From contig CM032800.1 in assembly GCA_019155185.1 (NCBI GenBank), positions 12,840,001 through 12,904,000 of the forward strand: a stretch of DNA of 64,000 nt, in the 5' to 3' direction. The notes below the pieces were generated by a model. That model ran no database searches. It saw nothing but the letters and a program-made list of their open reading frames with translations, and was not told the DNA's origin. Position numbers and translations under genes: made by a program. Origin of the DNA: Beaufortia kweichowensis. Lineage: Eukaryota; Chordata; Actinopteri; Cypriniformes; Gastromyzontidae. Position 1 is the first letter of the stretch. Each line of letters begins with the position of its first letter. Of the stretch, positions 47,831 through 59,895 are shown piece by piece.

Positions 47831-49931
47831 GTACGTTAAAGGAAATCGTTTGTGTGTTTCTAAGATAGACTGAGAAAGCAAGAGATGTTTAAAGAGCGTC
47901 ATCACAAGGACAGAGGCAAATCCCCCCATACCCTGCCTCCATATCTTATGTTTATTCAAATCAAATCTTATATTTATTTAAAGCTTTCTTTACTTCACCA
48001 ACCAATCTGGCATAGTTGTGAGCGTGTGTTTGTGAAAACCCATTTGATCTACACACCTCTGTTCCTAATCGATGATCTTATTATTTTTGAAGCATTCTCT
48101 TTACTGCCAGGAGCAGTTTAGCCGCTATATATAAGTACCTGTATCAGTATCTCAAGCTTTGATCAATCTTTGTTCTGCTATTTGTGAGAAAAGAGCTAAA
48201 CGAGAATCTCATTTTGTTACCCTAAGGGGAGTCGTAGGTGGAAGAAAATCTTTGTTTTAGTAGAACTCTGTGGAATAAAGTTTAGTAACGTTTTTTTGAA
48301 GCTGCTTTTTAACTTATCTATTTTCATGCCTATGTGCTGTGCTCAGTTTATAAAGGCAGGGCAGATAAGGATTTGAAGACTTTTAATAAGTCTGTTCTGT
48401 CATTCTACCAGACTTGCCTGAATATTGGACTGTCACTGCAATACATCAACTTTATCATTGTGCCGTCTCTGTTGTGTAAAAACAAACGGTTTTTACGGAC
48501 AGAATTTACACAAATTGCACTAGATTTTGTTCCATAGTGACTTTTTTCAAATTTGACTTTGCAACCCGTAGGTGACCTTTACATGTAATTTCTGTGAGGG
48601 CAATGGCTTATTTCAGGAAGATTGAGTTTCAAAGTGGGTTTAACAGCATAAAAGAAAACTCGCACTGACGCATCTCATCAATTTGGAATGGAAAGGCGTT
48701 GTTGTCCTCCGGCGGCGAGTCGGACTGCCAGCCATCTTGACGAGGCCTAATCTCATTTTAGATGAATGTAAATATTTATCGAGTCTCTGATTTAATCACA
48801 AAGAAGCATACTGAAAATGCAGCACTCAACCATTATCTTGTAAATCTTGCCACACGCTTCTCTTTTTTCTTTATTACTGCTCACCGTAATGAGTTAAAGG
48901 CTGCTTGAAGGAATAATTACCCAGCATGCCGAGCGGTCCGCATACCTCCTTAGTTTTTTTTTATACAGTACTTGTGCCCGACTGTCACAACTTATCCTGA
49001 ATTTCAGAATTTATAACTTAAGAACTTGGTGTTAAACATCTTGCACAAAATTCTTGTATTGCAATATACTGTATGCATTCAGATATGAAGAAGCAAATAT
49101 TAAAAGATTAATTAAACTAATTAAATGAGTTACTTCTGGTATGAGGATCTAATTCAACGTACTTTTTTTGCTCTTTTTGATATTCTGTTTTGCATTTTTA
49201 TGAACTGCTTTTAAGCTTTATTGTGGTTATTTAAATGCATGGCACCAATTTCCTTATCCACATTTTGAAGAGTAATTTTTACTGTTGTAAACAATTCATG
49301 TAAATCTTATGAAATGTAGCATAAATATTGACGTCAAGGTCAATAAATCTCTAAAAAAGATCCCGTTTGTAGACGTCTACAAGTCTGAGGTTGTGTTCTG
49401 TTGAAATATTTTGTGCTGGTAAATATTTCGACTGTTAGGTTGCTGAGCGTAATGCAGAATGTTGACATATAGCGTGTCACACACATCCGAACCCTGGACA
49501 ACTTTCTGTCAAACTTCAATCAAACTTCAGCAGTCAGGTGAAATGACCTTTTAATGTCAGTGCTTGATCTTTTGTCAAACCTCACTGACAAATTAGAAAT
49601 GAGAAAGGTCGATATGGTGGATCAGGTAGAAATTAGGAGACGAAGAAGGAAGGAGGGGCTGTTGTTGATGTTTGAACTGTTGTTGGGGAAAAGTTCTCGT
49701 GCACATAAGCGAGAGGAAGTGGAAATAACGCTCGGGAGAGCAAATGGGTCACTGCTTTTGTATACGGCCACACTGCCTCGGGGAGGTACAAGAAGGTTAC
49801 TTAAATTATTAGTGAATTTTGCTGTGAAGTTGTATAAGGGGTTGAGATGTTTTTAAAAATAACAACCTGCCTTAGATGTTCATTTTCTTAGATCTGCTTC
49901 AGCAAAGATACACCAAAAATACATTGAACAT
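47831..49931. other. intergenic
   Basis: No gene was accepted. The open frame 49554-49856 has a run of arginines and a Glu/Arg-rich middle, but no recognised domain; it lacks an acceptor and donor that would make it an exon. A stretch at 48640-48960 is unique and slightly GC-richer. Confidence 0.4.
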
Positions 49932-50152
49932 GTTAGTTTACCCAAAAATGAAAATTCATGTCATTCAAAACCTGTATATGACTTTCTTCTGTGTAACACA
50001 AAAGAAGATATTCTGAGAAATGTCTCAGTGGAAGTCAATGGGGGTCAATGTTGTTTTGTTACCAACATTTTTGGAAATAGTGTCTTTTGTGTTCTGAAGA
50101 AGAAAGAAATTTATACTGGTTTAAAATGACATGAGGGTGAATAAATAATGAA
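49932..50152. mobile_element. palindromic cyprinid MITE
   Basis: The left arm has GTTTACCCAAAAATGAAAAT then CATGTCATTCAAAACCTGTA, TGACTTTCTTCTGTGTAACA and CAAAAGAAGATATTCTGAGA. The right arm mirrors it with TTTTGTGTTCTGAAGAAGAA, ACTGGTTTAAAATGACATGA and GGGTGAATAAATAATGAAA. The centre has GTGGAAGTCAATGGGGGTCA then ATGTTGTTTTGTTACCAACA. This is the commonest palindromic MITE type I know from zebrafish relatives. Confidence 0.78.
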
Positions 50153-53100
50153 ATAAATTAAACATGATCGCTGGGCATTAACACAAATTTTATATTTTTG
50201 TTTGTTTTCTCACAGCCACTCTGTACTATAAATCTAAACTATTCTAATGACCATAGCAGCAGTAAATTAGCTTATGTCACCTCCAAAACATATTGACTCC
50301 CAGAGCAGTGTGAGGTCTGAATAAGCTCTCTCATAATTGCATACGGCACCAAATTTACATTTACGACCTCACTCCAACATAAATCCTCATATCTCTGGAC
50401 TAGATTGATATTATGTCAGGCCAAAGTGCAATAAAGAGTCGATCAGAGGGTCGGACACGCTGCATCAAGGTCTAATTGGGATTTATTCTTAAGACTGACG
50501 TGGATTTCGCTGATGCCAATTTGGGGGTGATCAATTGGCATCGCTCATTTTTGTAGCAGACTCCCCACAGGACGTTAAGAGACCACCTGCCCACCGCACA
50601 GCCAATGAACTGAAGCGCTGATAGATGTGAAGCACTGATGCAGAGCGGGCGTTCAGGGAAGACGCAGACCCCAAGGATGCATGTGTCCTATTAATTGTGT
50701 TCATGTGTTAAAAAAGTCATTCAATTCCAATCATTTTACATCTACAAGAGTCTAGTGGTTGGTAAACTTTATTTTGTGCATGTAATATGATTTAAAATTA
50801 GATAAGCAAGGTAATTTTCTTGGAACAGGATTTCACAACAGCAGCATATTGGTTCATTATGGTGGTAATCATCAAGGGAGTTATATTACAGAGATGCACT
50901 GCATATACAATGTGGGAAAATCTAGATCGTCACAAGAACCTTCAGGCGAAATTGCTGTGAAAATCTCTTTATTGTATCTATAATGCTTTTTGTAGAATAA
51001 ACTTGCGATAATGCACTTACAGAAAGTGATTAGAAGGTACATGGAAAGTAGAGGAACATAATTGAAACCCAACAAAATGTTGACATTTTAGAGCAATTTT
51101 ATTATCACTGCAGTTAGTCACTACATTAACATTTCAGAAAATTTTTTATTTTGATTTATTTTATTATGTTTTGATTTGCCATCACACAAGAGTGGAGGCA
51201 GGGCCCTATACTGCATAATCAGATCAGTAGGTTGCAAAAAGTCAGACATATCTAGTTGAATTCAGTTGAAATCGTATACCATTACCATGTTATTTACTAG
51301 TCTGTATCTTCTGTCATGACAATGTTTTATCTTCACAGCTGAAAACGCCAGATGTGAGCGCTTGAGTGTTTTTAGCTCGATTGCTGAGACACAGAATACC
51401 CACTAAAATAATTTCCTACTAGTGTCTGGTTTTGCAAATTGTTGTTTAATCAACAAATTATAAAATTGTAGTACCCCTGGGATGTCATCTGGTACAGAAA
51501 TGGAGAACTTGGAGACAGAGTTCTACACTTGTATAATCAGGATGTGCTGTTTGGTTGGTGTGGTCTTTGTCCCGCCCCTGCTGTACTATGATTGGACGGA
51601 TGCAGTGTTTTTCTTAAAGTTGATCATTTTTCAACTCTTGTCAGTATCTTGACTGCAAAAAAAATTGGATTTTTTTTTCTGAATGTTTTTTTAAAGCACA
51701 ACATTTCCATTTTAGACAATCGAAAAAACACTTTGGTGGACACATGTCCTTAGCCTGTCCTCAACCTAAGTTAAAAGTGATACTTTTCAGTAAAGTCTGA
51801 TTACGTTTTTTGAACACATTTAAATTTACTTTGACAAAGTTAAAAAACAGTTTTGTTAACATTGTGTTATTTCTATTTGTTTAAATCAGGTAAGACTTGT
51901 ATCTTGTAACCCAGCAACAGAAAGATGACTACATTGGTTATTAAGAATTGTTACTGAGATCAGTTACTAGTATAGAAGCAAAATTACATTCATATAAAAG
52001 ACTCTGGAAATCATAATCAATGCTGTACTAAGTGGACCTGTAATGGTTCTTAATAGCTTTAAAGGCCAAATTCTGCCAGGAATGATTCATCTAACTAGAT
52101 AACAGAAGAAAAGGAGGGAAACCAAGCATTTGGGTTGATTTATGGCAATGTCAGACAGATTGTAGTGCCCGCATGCTTGAGGTTGCGCCCCATAATGGAG
52201 CGTCGTTAACGAGCCTCGTGTTTGCGGCGAACGGGCCGCGGCTCAGGCACGGGATTTGAGACTGCTGATTTGATATGCAGAAAGGGAACTCTGACTGCCT
52301 GAGGGTAAGGAACTTGATGTGTGGTCAAACGAAAATGAATTTAACGGGATCTAATGGGGTCTGGGCCCTTTCACTCCCTCCCTTGAAGCCTTTGGCACAG
52401 TTAATACAGCGGAAAGATGGGCGTCTCGAGGAATAGGCGTCGAAAGGAGCGTAGAGTGAATTCCGGGAGCTCGGGGGTCAGCCGTGCAGCTCCTGCAGCG
52501 AAGGGTCAGAACATGCTACTGTCAGATCTGAGATCAGTGGAGTGGGCCGTTCGTCTGCCTCAACAGAATCGCCGCATGGGTTGTCGCCTTGAGTTTAGCT
52601 GACGCCAGCGTCGTGCTGTTTAACGTGCGGGGCATTGCCAAGCAGCTCTCTCCGCTCCGCATTACTGACTGCTGCCTCTACGAGACCTTGGTGAGACATT
52701 AACAGCATGGAAGAGGTATAATTGCCAACGTTGCATATGGACGAGCAGAATGGACTCACCTTGAAAATGTTTTACGGCCAAATGGGGAGCGAACCCTGGC
52801 CAACCCTAAAGTGTACTTTAGTTCCCTAGTGAGGTGTTTAGCTTCTTTATAGAACACACATATGGTGTAATAGAACAATGTTTGGTTTTAGCTGGATTTA
52901 TGGTGAGGTCATCTTATTTGTTGGTCGAGGTCCGCATCAGCAGAATATTATCGATTCATCTGAGAGTGCTGCTGTTTATAGAGTTCTGCTGGCAAAGTGT
53001 TTAACTACTGCTGCAAGAAAGGGGCTCTTGCAAAGCAATGACAACGAGAGGAGGCGTCCGAGTGGTGGTTTCTCTGAAAGGAGGAGTGTTTATGTGTGTT

Positions 53101-54480
53101 TGACAGGTGCGACACTTTCCTACCGCAATCATTGCTGTTGCCATGCAATTTGAGAGCCATTACAGCTGGTTTGGATGGAGAGAAGAACGCTAAATTCCCA
53201 TTGTAAAAGGCTCTGCCTAATGATCATCTAGGGTGTAGCTGTTTCTTTATTTCTGTTTGTCTGTCTTTGCCTGCTTTTCTTCTTGATTTGCCACCTGTTT
53301 GCGGAGATCGTCTTGCATGTGTAATGAAGCTTAAAAATAAAACCAGTAAGGTTAGTTGACCGTGTTGTACTTTAATGCAAACACTGAATTTAAGTTGCCT
53401 GATGCTGTGAAGTCTGTAATGAAGTTCTGCTTGTTTTTCATGGCCAATTATTTTAGTAATGATAATTAACTATTTTTTAGATTTTAATTTTATTAATTGC
53501 ATCAACATTTTAATTAGAGGTTTTTGACTTTTTTTAGATTTCTAAAATAATTAAATTATTCACTCATTTGACATTAGAAAAAAATAAATAAAAAATAGAA
53601 TTTGGGGAAAAAAATAGAAAAAGCAATAAGTTATTAAGATTCATCTGACTCTACTGTAATTAATAATAAAATATAAATATCTTGACATCTATCAATAATA
53701 AAAGTGCAAATTGATACTTTATGTTGTTTATTATTACATGCCGCTCTGGAATACTTGATTCTAATCAGTCGCAACATGTTATTCCCAGATAACAACCGTC
53801 TAAAACGAAAAACATTCAGTCATTCAGGTATTGTAAGTCAACTTGACCTTGATAATAAGTAAGAATAATGGTTCATTCTGCAATAACAACTGTCTGGCTT
53901 TACATTACCCCTTATTTTACCGGACTACCTTACTTTAGTTGTTTTCTCCTAAGAGTCAGTACAATCATTCTGGAATTGGAGTCAGATTAGGGTTACATAG
54001 ATTCTACAATTCTGAAAAATTCTAAGCAGCCCTAAAGAAGGTCTTTTATCCAGATGGATAAAAAGTTATCTTTAAAGTTATCTCTACCAGTTCTAAAAAT
54101 ATTACCCATGAGATGAACCTATTTAGTGTATAGTCTAAAGAAACTCCATGATAATTTCCATGAATGTTAAACCTACATTAGGAACCTTTATTGGTTAAGA
54201 GTTTACATACCTGATCACATGCTTTGTGGCCGTTTTAGTGATCTGCATGTTAATCCATTTTTTCTCTTGAATACTGGCGGGTTTGTGTGCTAAAGTGCCC
54301 CTATAATGAGCACTGCAGATTTAGTGGGTGTCTGTGTGTGTGTTAGAGTAGAAAAGGTCACCTTGTCTTGTGTCTCGTGTTCTCCCTCCTAGTGAGGACT
54401 AGTGGTGAACTCAGCCACCTTTAGGGATGTCAGGTCTGGAAGCCATCCATGTGTGACACTCCATCACACCAATGATATAT
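50153..54480. other. gene-poor tract with candidate conserved islands
   Basis: No coding exon was recognised. GC-richer unique stretches at about 50300-50680 and 52150-52720 stand out. The latter contains CGGCGAACGGGCCGCGGCTC and TCTCCGCTCCGCATTACTGA. Its open frame 52417-52602 is Arg/Ser-rich but not protein-like beyond that. The stretch 53440-53740 is AT-rich low complexity. Confidence 0.35.
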
Positions 54481-54485
54481 TGCAT

Positions 54486-54512
54486 ACACACACACACACA
54501 CACACACACACA
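54486..54512. repeat. CA microsatellite
   Basis: Uninterrupted CA tract of about 13 units between TGCATA and GGTTGGCA. Confidence 0.9.
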
Positions 54513-57500
54513 GGTTGGCATGTTTGTTTTCTGGAAGAGTGCCATGTTTACACAGAATGCTAAATAAATCTTTGCAGTCATGAATATGCAGAGGATGCAT
54601 TGTGCGATGCCTCTCTGAATCCATCCAATTGATGAAAACTCAAGAAAGGTGTTGCTGTCTCTCACTTAGAAGGTCATCATTAACCCTTATAATGTAGGTC
54701 ACTGCGCCTGTTGTATGTCGCTTTTATGAGCGCTATCTCTCTAGTTTGTATTTTAATGAATAACATTTACAGTTTAAAGAGAGTTTTTCAGTTCTTCAGT
54801 GTATTTTTTGCTTTGTTCTGTGTGGCACAAAAGATTGTCCATCAGAAAAATGACGAAGCTGCTTTTATATCATACAGTTAAAGTGAGTAAGTACAGGGCT
54901 CTTAAGTAGCAATGACGTCTTCATTTCTCCAATATAGCTATCTATAGGAAGGAGATGATATTATCATTGACGTCACACCTGGGTAAATGTGTGAATGAGA
55001 GCTACGTTGAGTAGGAACATGAATGTCAATGTCAAATGGTTGTGTAAAGGCTCATATGCAATAGAAGTTCTGATGCAAGAAATTTTCCTTTTTTAAGTTG
55101 CACTGTGCTTGCATAACACTGTATTTGTATTTACTGTGTTAATTGTTATTATGTTAACTGAATACAGATTAGGATTTTTATACAGACTATAGATTGATTT
55201 ATTCATTTATCCAGAAGTGGAACCAGGAACCGTTAAATCAAGCCCATCTGTGTTATGGCCATTTTATGAAATACATACATGAGATTTAATGTCTTAATGT
55301 CTTCTCACAAAAAGGGACTAGATCTTATTACCACATCAAAGAACTACACAAATTCCACACAATGTATATACACACACACGCATAAACACTGTAATGTCCA
55401 CAAACACACAGCCTGTGGAAATTAGATTTTCTTCATGGCTTTAAGCATTTCTCCCCGATTTTGCACATTTAATCAGAGCAGGAAAAAACTAGGCAGTGCA
55501 TAAGCGAACCAATTCAACAAAGCACCGCATATAATCGCTCTAAAGGTTTATTGTGTAAGGAGTGGGCCGACCGTCGAGAAATGACATTGATGCACATCAC
55601 ATTGAAAAACTGGCCAAAGAACATTTATTGGCAGCCAAGTCTTGTCATTCTCAGACCATCACAAGCAATAAAAGCTTGACTAGGAGCCCACGGCACATCA
55701 TTCTCATCTTCTTTTGTCAAAAACTTTGGCTACTCCAGTCTTTTATCCACTAAGGATTATGGTAAGGATTTATATAATCAGCATTAGCTATACAACAGCC
55801 ACTAAAGACAAGATGAAATTATACAGTACCATAGTAAAAGGGTGCATAGCCATCTCACAGATTTGAAAAGGCATTAGAAGCATTTAAGAAATGAAATTCG
55901 CTACATTCAGAACTGCCCGTCTCTGTCTCTCTCACTTTCTCTCTGTGATTGATTGAAAAAAGAAGAAAATTAATTAAGGCAACACAATTAAACAGAAATT
56001 CTCTGGGCTGTATTCATTCCCCTCTGATATTCAATCATGGAGTAAAATTGTTTCTGCCACTCACATATTGATTTAATTGTCTCATCTACTGTGTTAATTA
56101 ACCAGACTTGACAGCCAAGAGTGGTGCCCACCAATAGAGGTTATCACCCCGAGACTCCGAGCTGAAAAGAAACAGCTGCGCAAGAGCAAGACTAAAACGT
56201 CACAGGGGGTTCCATGAAACGCTTCTAACAAAACATTTTCACAGTTTTTAGATGATGTTAGATTTGCAGTCTTGTGTTAATATCCACTCTGGTACACACA
56301 TCAATCCACACAGATATGCAAATTAGGTAAACAAATTGCGTTTATTTGAAAATGTAAAACTGCACAAAGGTTCGTGTGAGGGTTAGGTTTAGTGTTACAG
56401 GATACAATATACAGTTTGTACAGTATAAATGTCATTATGTACATGGAAATTCCCAATTAAACACTGAAAATCCCATGACCTTGCCAGGCAAAAGCAACTG
56501 AATGGATAAATGGATGGAACAAATACAATTTATGGCATGTGATACATATAGGTTATATTTTTATTTTATTTTAAATGAACACTGTAAATAAAGTCCCAGG
56601 GACGCTGTGCAATGTGTCATACTGTAGTGTATATTAACTGTATACATAGTAGTTTGTTGCTCTTGTTTTGGATATTTTCCTTGTCAGTAATCAGGAGAGG
56701 CGCAGTGGGTCACATCATTAAGAAATCCTCTTTCTTCCATCTTTTTATCTCTTTTTGTACAGACCTTTCTTTAAATTCCTCAAGGGAACCAGTGGACAGA
56801 GATGGAAGCACAGTGTTTCTGAGTACTGTAGACAAAATCAATTTGAGACCCTTAGTTTGGACTGGGTCATTTGTCCAGCTAGGGTTTTTCTGTCTCCTTC
56901 TTAATGATTGACATTCGCCACCCCATAACAGAGGGTCTGATGGGAAACTAATGGCTCTGTGACATGTATGTGGGGTATGATGTCACAGGGTAAACCGGGG
57001 CGCCAGATTCACAAGACCTATGTGCACATCAGGAGTCACGTGTGTCATGAAGTGATACAAAACAGAGGGATAGAATAGATGATTGGTTCACGTTTAGCTG
57101 ACACGAAAGAAAATAAGACATATTTTTGATTCAGTGGCTCTCAACTTGGGAATAAATTTTGTTCTGTCAGTTCGGCGCGCACACACGCACAAACATCTGT
57201 TTTAATTACTCTTCTCTGTAATTGAGACTGTGGAGGAATTCAATTAGCCAAATTTCGTGTCCTGAGCATGTGTGTGGCGCACCACAAAAGCAAAGGTTTT
57301 CCAAACAGGCCTGGGCAGCAGATGGGCTTCATTCACCATAAATGGGCACTCTTATTGAGATAAGACTGATGACATATAACTGCTAACAGGTTCACACTGG
57401 CGCACATCATTCACATGCTAATCAAGAGCCCCCCCCACACACCTGCTATTATCCGTGTCTATTCAGCTCCAGCTCTGATCCACGCTTTCATTGACTGAAG

Positions 57501-58005
57501 TGCCAATTACAGCTCACAATACATCATCTGATGCTCCTGCAGAAACTGTACGAATGAATTCAGAAATCCGATGATAAAACACTGCCTTGTTATATGTGTA
57601 CCGTAAATGCATTTGTGATGTTACCCGAAGTGATGCGGGGCAAAATGTGATGAAATATTTACTCAACAGAGAGCGTAAAACTTTGTGACCTTTGCCGGCA
57701 GGCAACCCCAGACCACTCTGTGTACAAGTTATTGTATCTTACTCTTTTTTTCCATCATAAAGTTTTTATAGGTATAACGAAATTAAAAACAAGCCGTAAT
57801 GACTGTGTCTCCCAGCGTGATTGAACTGTAATAAAAATTTTATAGTACTTGGCATGCTACACTAAGTCACTTCTATGCTGATTTTTTTCTTTTCCAAACT
57901 GGTGCACTTACACATACATCAATGTTCTTTCAAGACAAGTCAGTTCACTCAGCAGCCATTTTTGTGATGCCCATGGGCAGCAATTTTCTGTTTAGGAAAT
58001 ACATA
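54513..58005. other. gene-poor tract
   Basis: No gene was recognised. Unique GC-richer stretches at about 56040-56220 and 57180-57500 (AATTACTCTTCTCTGTAATT, CAATTAGCCAAATTTCGTGT) are possible conserved non-coding elements. Open frames here are short and unremarkable. Confidence 0.35.
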
Positions 58006-58200
58006 GGAAAAAAATTCTTTGCTGATAAGTACAGTCAACTTGGCTTTCCAAGTCATTTTAACTTACTATTTTACATTTTGTCCAGTGGTGAGTTATAAAA
58101 AGTAAGTTAAAATGTTTAACTTAATTCGATGAGTTGAAATAATGTAAAAACTGTTTAAATGACTAGTAAAGCCAAGTACTTAAAAAACGAAGAAATTTCC
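58006..58200. mobile_element. palindromic MITE, AAGTA/AACTTA type
   Basis: The left arm AAGTACAGTCAACTTGGCTT then TCCAAGTCATTTTAACTTAC mirrors the right arm, whose complement reads AAGTACTTGGCTTTACTAGT then CATTTAAACAG. The centre has TAACTTACTATTTTACATTT and GTAAGTTAAAATGTTTAACT. This is a common fish palindromic repeat. Confidence 0.6.
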
Positions 58201-59060
58201 TGTTGATTTGAACTGGAAAAACAATAGTAAATCTTCAGGTTATTAGATTGCAGTAATGTACTTTATCTGACAACTATAGTATCATAAACTGTCTTTTGTA
58301 AAAAAAACACAATCTAGAATAAACAAACTATTTGAAAAATGCATTGGCTCCTTTAACTGAAAGGCAACCTCCATACAACTTTCCTACAACCTCCATATTG
58401 AGCATTATGATTTTTGTCTGTAAATAGTTATTTTCTTATCTTGCTTTTTGACTGATCATGTGTGAGATATGGCAAATATTTGAAAGTGAATCTTCCTCGC
58501 CTTAGCAGACGCTCCGGTTTTTGTGTGGTTGATGATGACAGCTGGAAGAAATTTAGAGGTGTAATCCTTTTAAAAAGTGTTTGTTTGCTTCAATGGTTTT
58601 TATTTTAGATTTATGGGGGCACGTATAGGGCAGTATTAAGCTATTTTACTGTCATGTTTTGTCAAGCAGTTTTCATTTTTGCATTTGCATTATTGCAATC
58701 TGCTGTATTATGTTATTATTGCAATAAGTATGAGATTGTTGCAATAACATCAAATGCAAAGCAATATGACTTTTGAACAAAATGGTAATTGTCCAAATTG
58801 ACATATTGGCATTGCAATGCATTGTGGATTCAAATGTTTTTTGGTAAAATCAAATTCAACCAAGTTATCATAATTATCAAAGATAATTGATTCATCCATA
58901 CCACAAGCTGTACATATTTGTGTGTGTGTGTGTGTAGTTGATTGGACTAAGAAGAGTGTGTTTCCTCTAATGAGGCTTAATTTTTACTGTTGTGTCAGAA
59001 TGTGTTTCTTGATTAGTTATGTGCTAACACAAATCTTGTCTCATTATCATGTCTTTTTCC
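58201..59060. other. intergenic
   Basis: No gene was recognised. It holds a TG microsatellite at 58919-58935 and, at its end, a T-rich stretch leading into the acceptor-like site before 59068. Confidence 0.45.
58919..58935. repeat. TG microsatellite
   Basis: About eight TG units (TTTGTGTGTGTGTGTGTG). Confidence 0.85.
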
Positions 59061-59067
59061 TCAACAG

Positions 59068-59208
59068 AAACTGACGCCCCCCGATGCAGACCAGTTTCAG
59101 AGACTAGTTTCAGAGACCAGTTTCAGAGACCAGTTTCAGAGACCAGTTTCAGAGACTCAGAGACCAGTTTCAGAGACTGAGGATGAGGGAGAGCGAGACC
59201 GATAGACT
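59068..59208 (+). other. exon-like block carrying a 13-bp minisatellite
   Basis: It is bounded by an acceptor-like CTTTTTCCTCAACAG at 59053-59067 and a donor-like GTAAGC at 59209. It is open in one frame from the first base for 45 codons, starting KLTPPDADQF and ending TEDEGERDR, to TAG at 59203-59205. A second frame is open to TGA at 59178. This could be a last coding exon of an unseen gene, a lncRNA exon, or a chance pairing of sites around a tandem repeat. No matching protein is known to me and no upstream partner exon was found. Confidence 0.25.
59091..59176. repeat. 13-bp tandem repeat
   Basis: Six copies of CCAGTTTCAGAGA (second copy CTAGTTTCAGAGA), with an 8-base partial unit CTCAGAGA between the fifth and the last. 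Near-identity of the units suggests recent expansion. Confidence 0.9.
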
Positions 59209-59670
59209 GTAAGCACTGGTGAACTGTTTTACTCACACTTCTCACTCTTGTCTGTGGATCAATCTAGTAATTATTGCAAGTCACAGCATTGGTGAAGTAT
59301 GAATATAAAAGCCAGTAATCTGCACTGACCAGTCGAGAGAATATTGTTTTTAGGCTGTGCAGTAGGAGTTTTTTTTTTAACAATTGGCTACTTATTTTTC
59401 AGTAAAGTAATTTCATCTTTCTTCCTTTTATCTGCTTCTTTGTTTTTACTTCTTCACAGTCTTCTGCTCGAGTTCATTTAAAGGTGGTTCCTTTTGTGTT
59501 TGCCTTATCTTTATTATAATCATGCCGTGTTTAAAGACCACAAGACAAGCTATAACGCTTCAATTTTTGTTTATTATCATCTAAAAGATATGAAAGCAGA
59601 AGAGTAACAGCTTTTGTCCATGTGTACTGTGTGGGATGGGATGTTCAAGCATCTTATAGATCTGTTTTAT
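59209..59670. other. intergenic or 3' UTR-like
   Basis: AT-rich sequence without coding signal. If the block at 59068 is a last exon, this would be its 3' UTR; no convincing poly(A) signal was placed. Confidence 0.3.
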
Positions 59671-59674
59671 TACA

Positions 59675-59895
59675 TTACACATGTGTATGCATTTGGCAGT
59701 CGTTTTTATCCAGTTCTATTCCCAGGTCATTCCAGGTATACATTTTCTCTGGGAAACGTGACCATGATTCTGCTGTTGGTACATTTACTATTAGTCAAAC
59801 AAATAGTCAATCAATGCATTATTATCCTTGGTAATAGTCGAACCCGTGACTTGTACCGCTAACAAAATGCTCTACCAAATAAGCTCCAGGAACAC
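59675..59895 (-). mobile_element. tRNA-derived SINE
   Basis: Read on the minus strand, the head resembles a tRNA: GGAGCTTATTTGGTAGAGCA (A-box region) followed about 30 bases on by CACGGGTTCGACTATTACC (B box GGGTTCGA). The body, read on the plus strand, has TATGCATTTGGCAGTCGTTT then TTATCCAG and CAGGTATACATTTTCTCTGG, the pattern of an abundant cyprinid SINE-like repeat. It is diverged and unlikely to be active. Plus- and minus-strand open frames over it are chance. Confidence 0.65.

Noticed and set aside
49554..49856. A 100-codon open frame with an Arg-rich run
   Set aside because: No domain, no acceptor/donor setting and no promoter; the length is within chance for 64 kb in six frames.
59614..59862. 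An 82-codon frame with membrane-like composition
   Set aside because: It lies over the tRNA-derived SINE, so its open frame is part of a repeat.
59810..59895. A possible tRNA gene on the minus strand
   Set aside because: A- and B-box-like words are present, but the acceptor stem does not pair and the unit continues into a SINE body.
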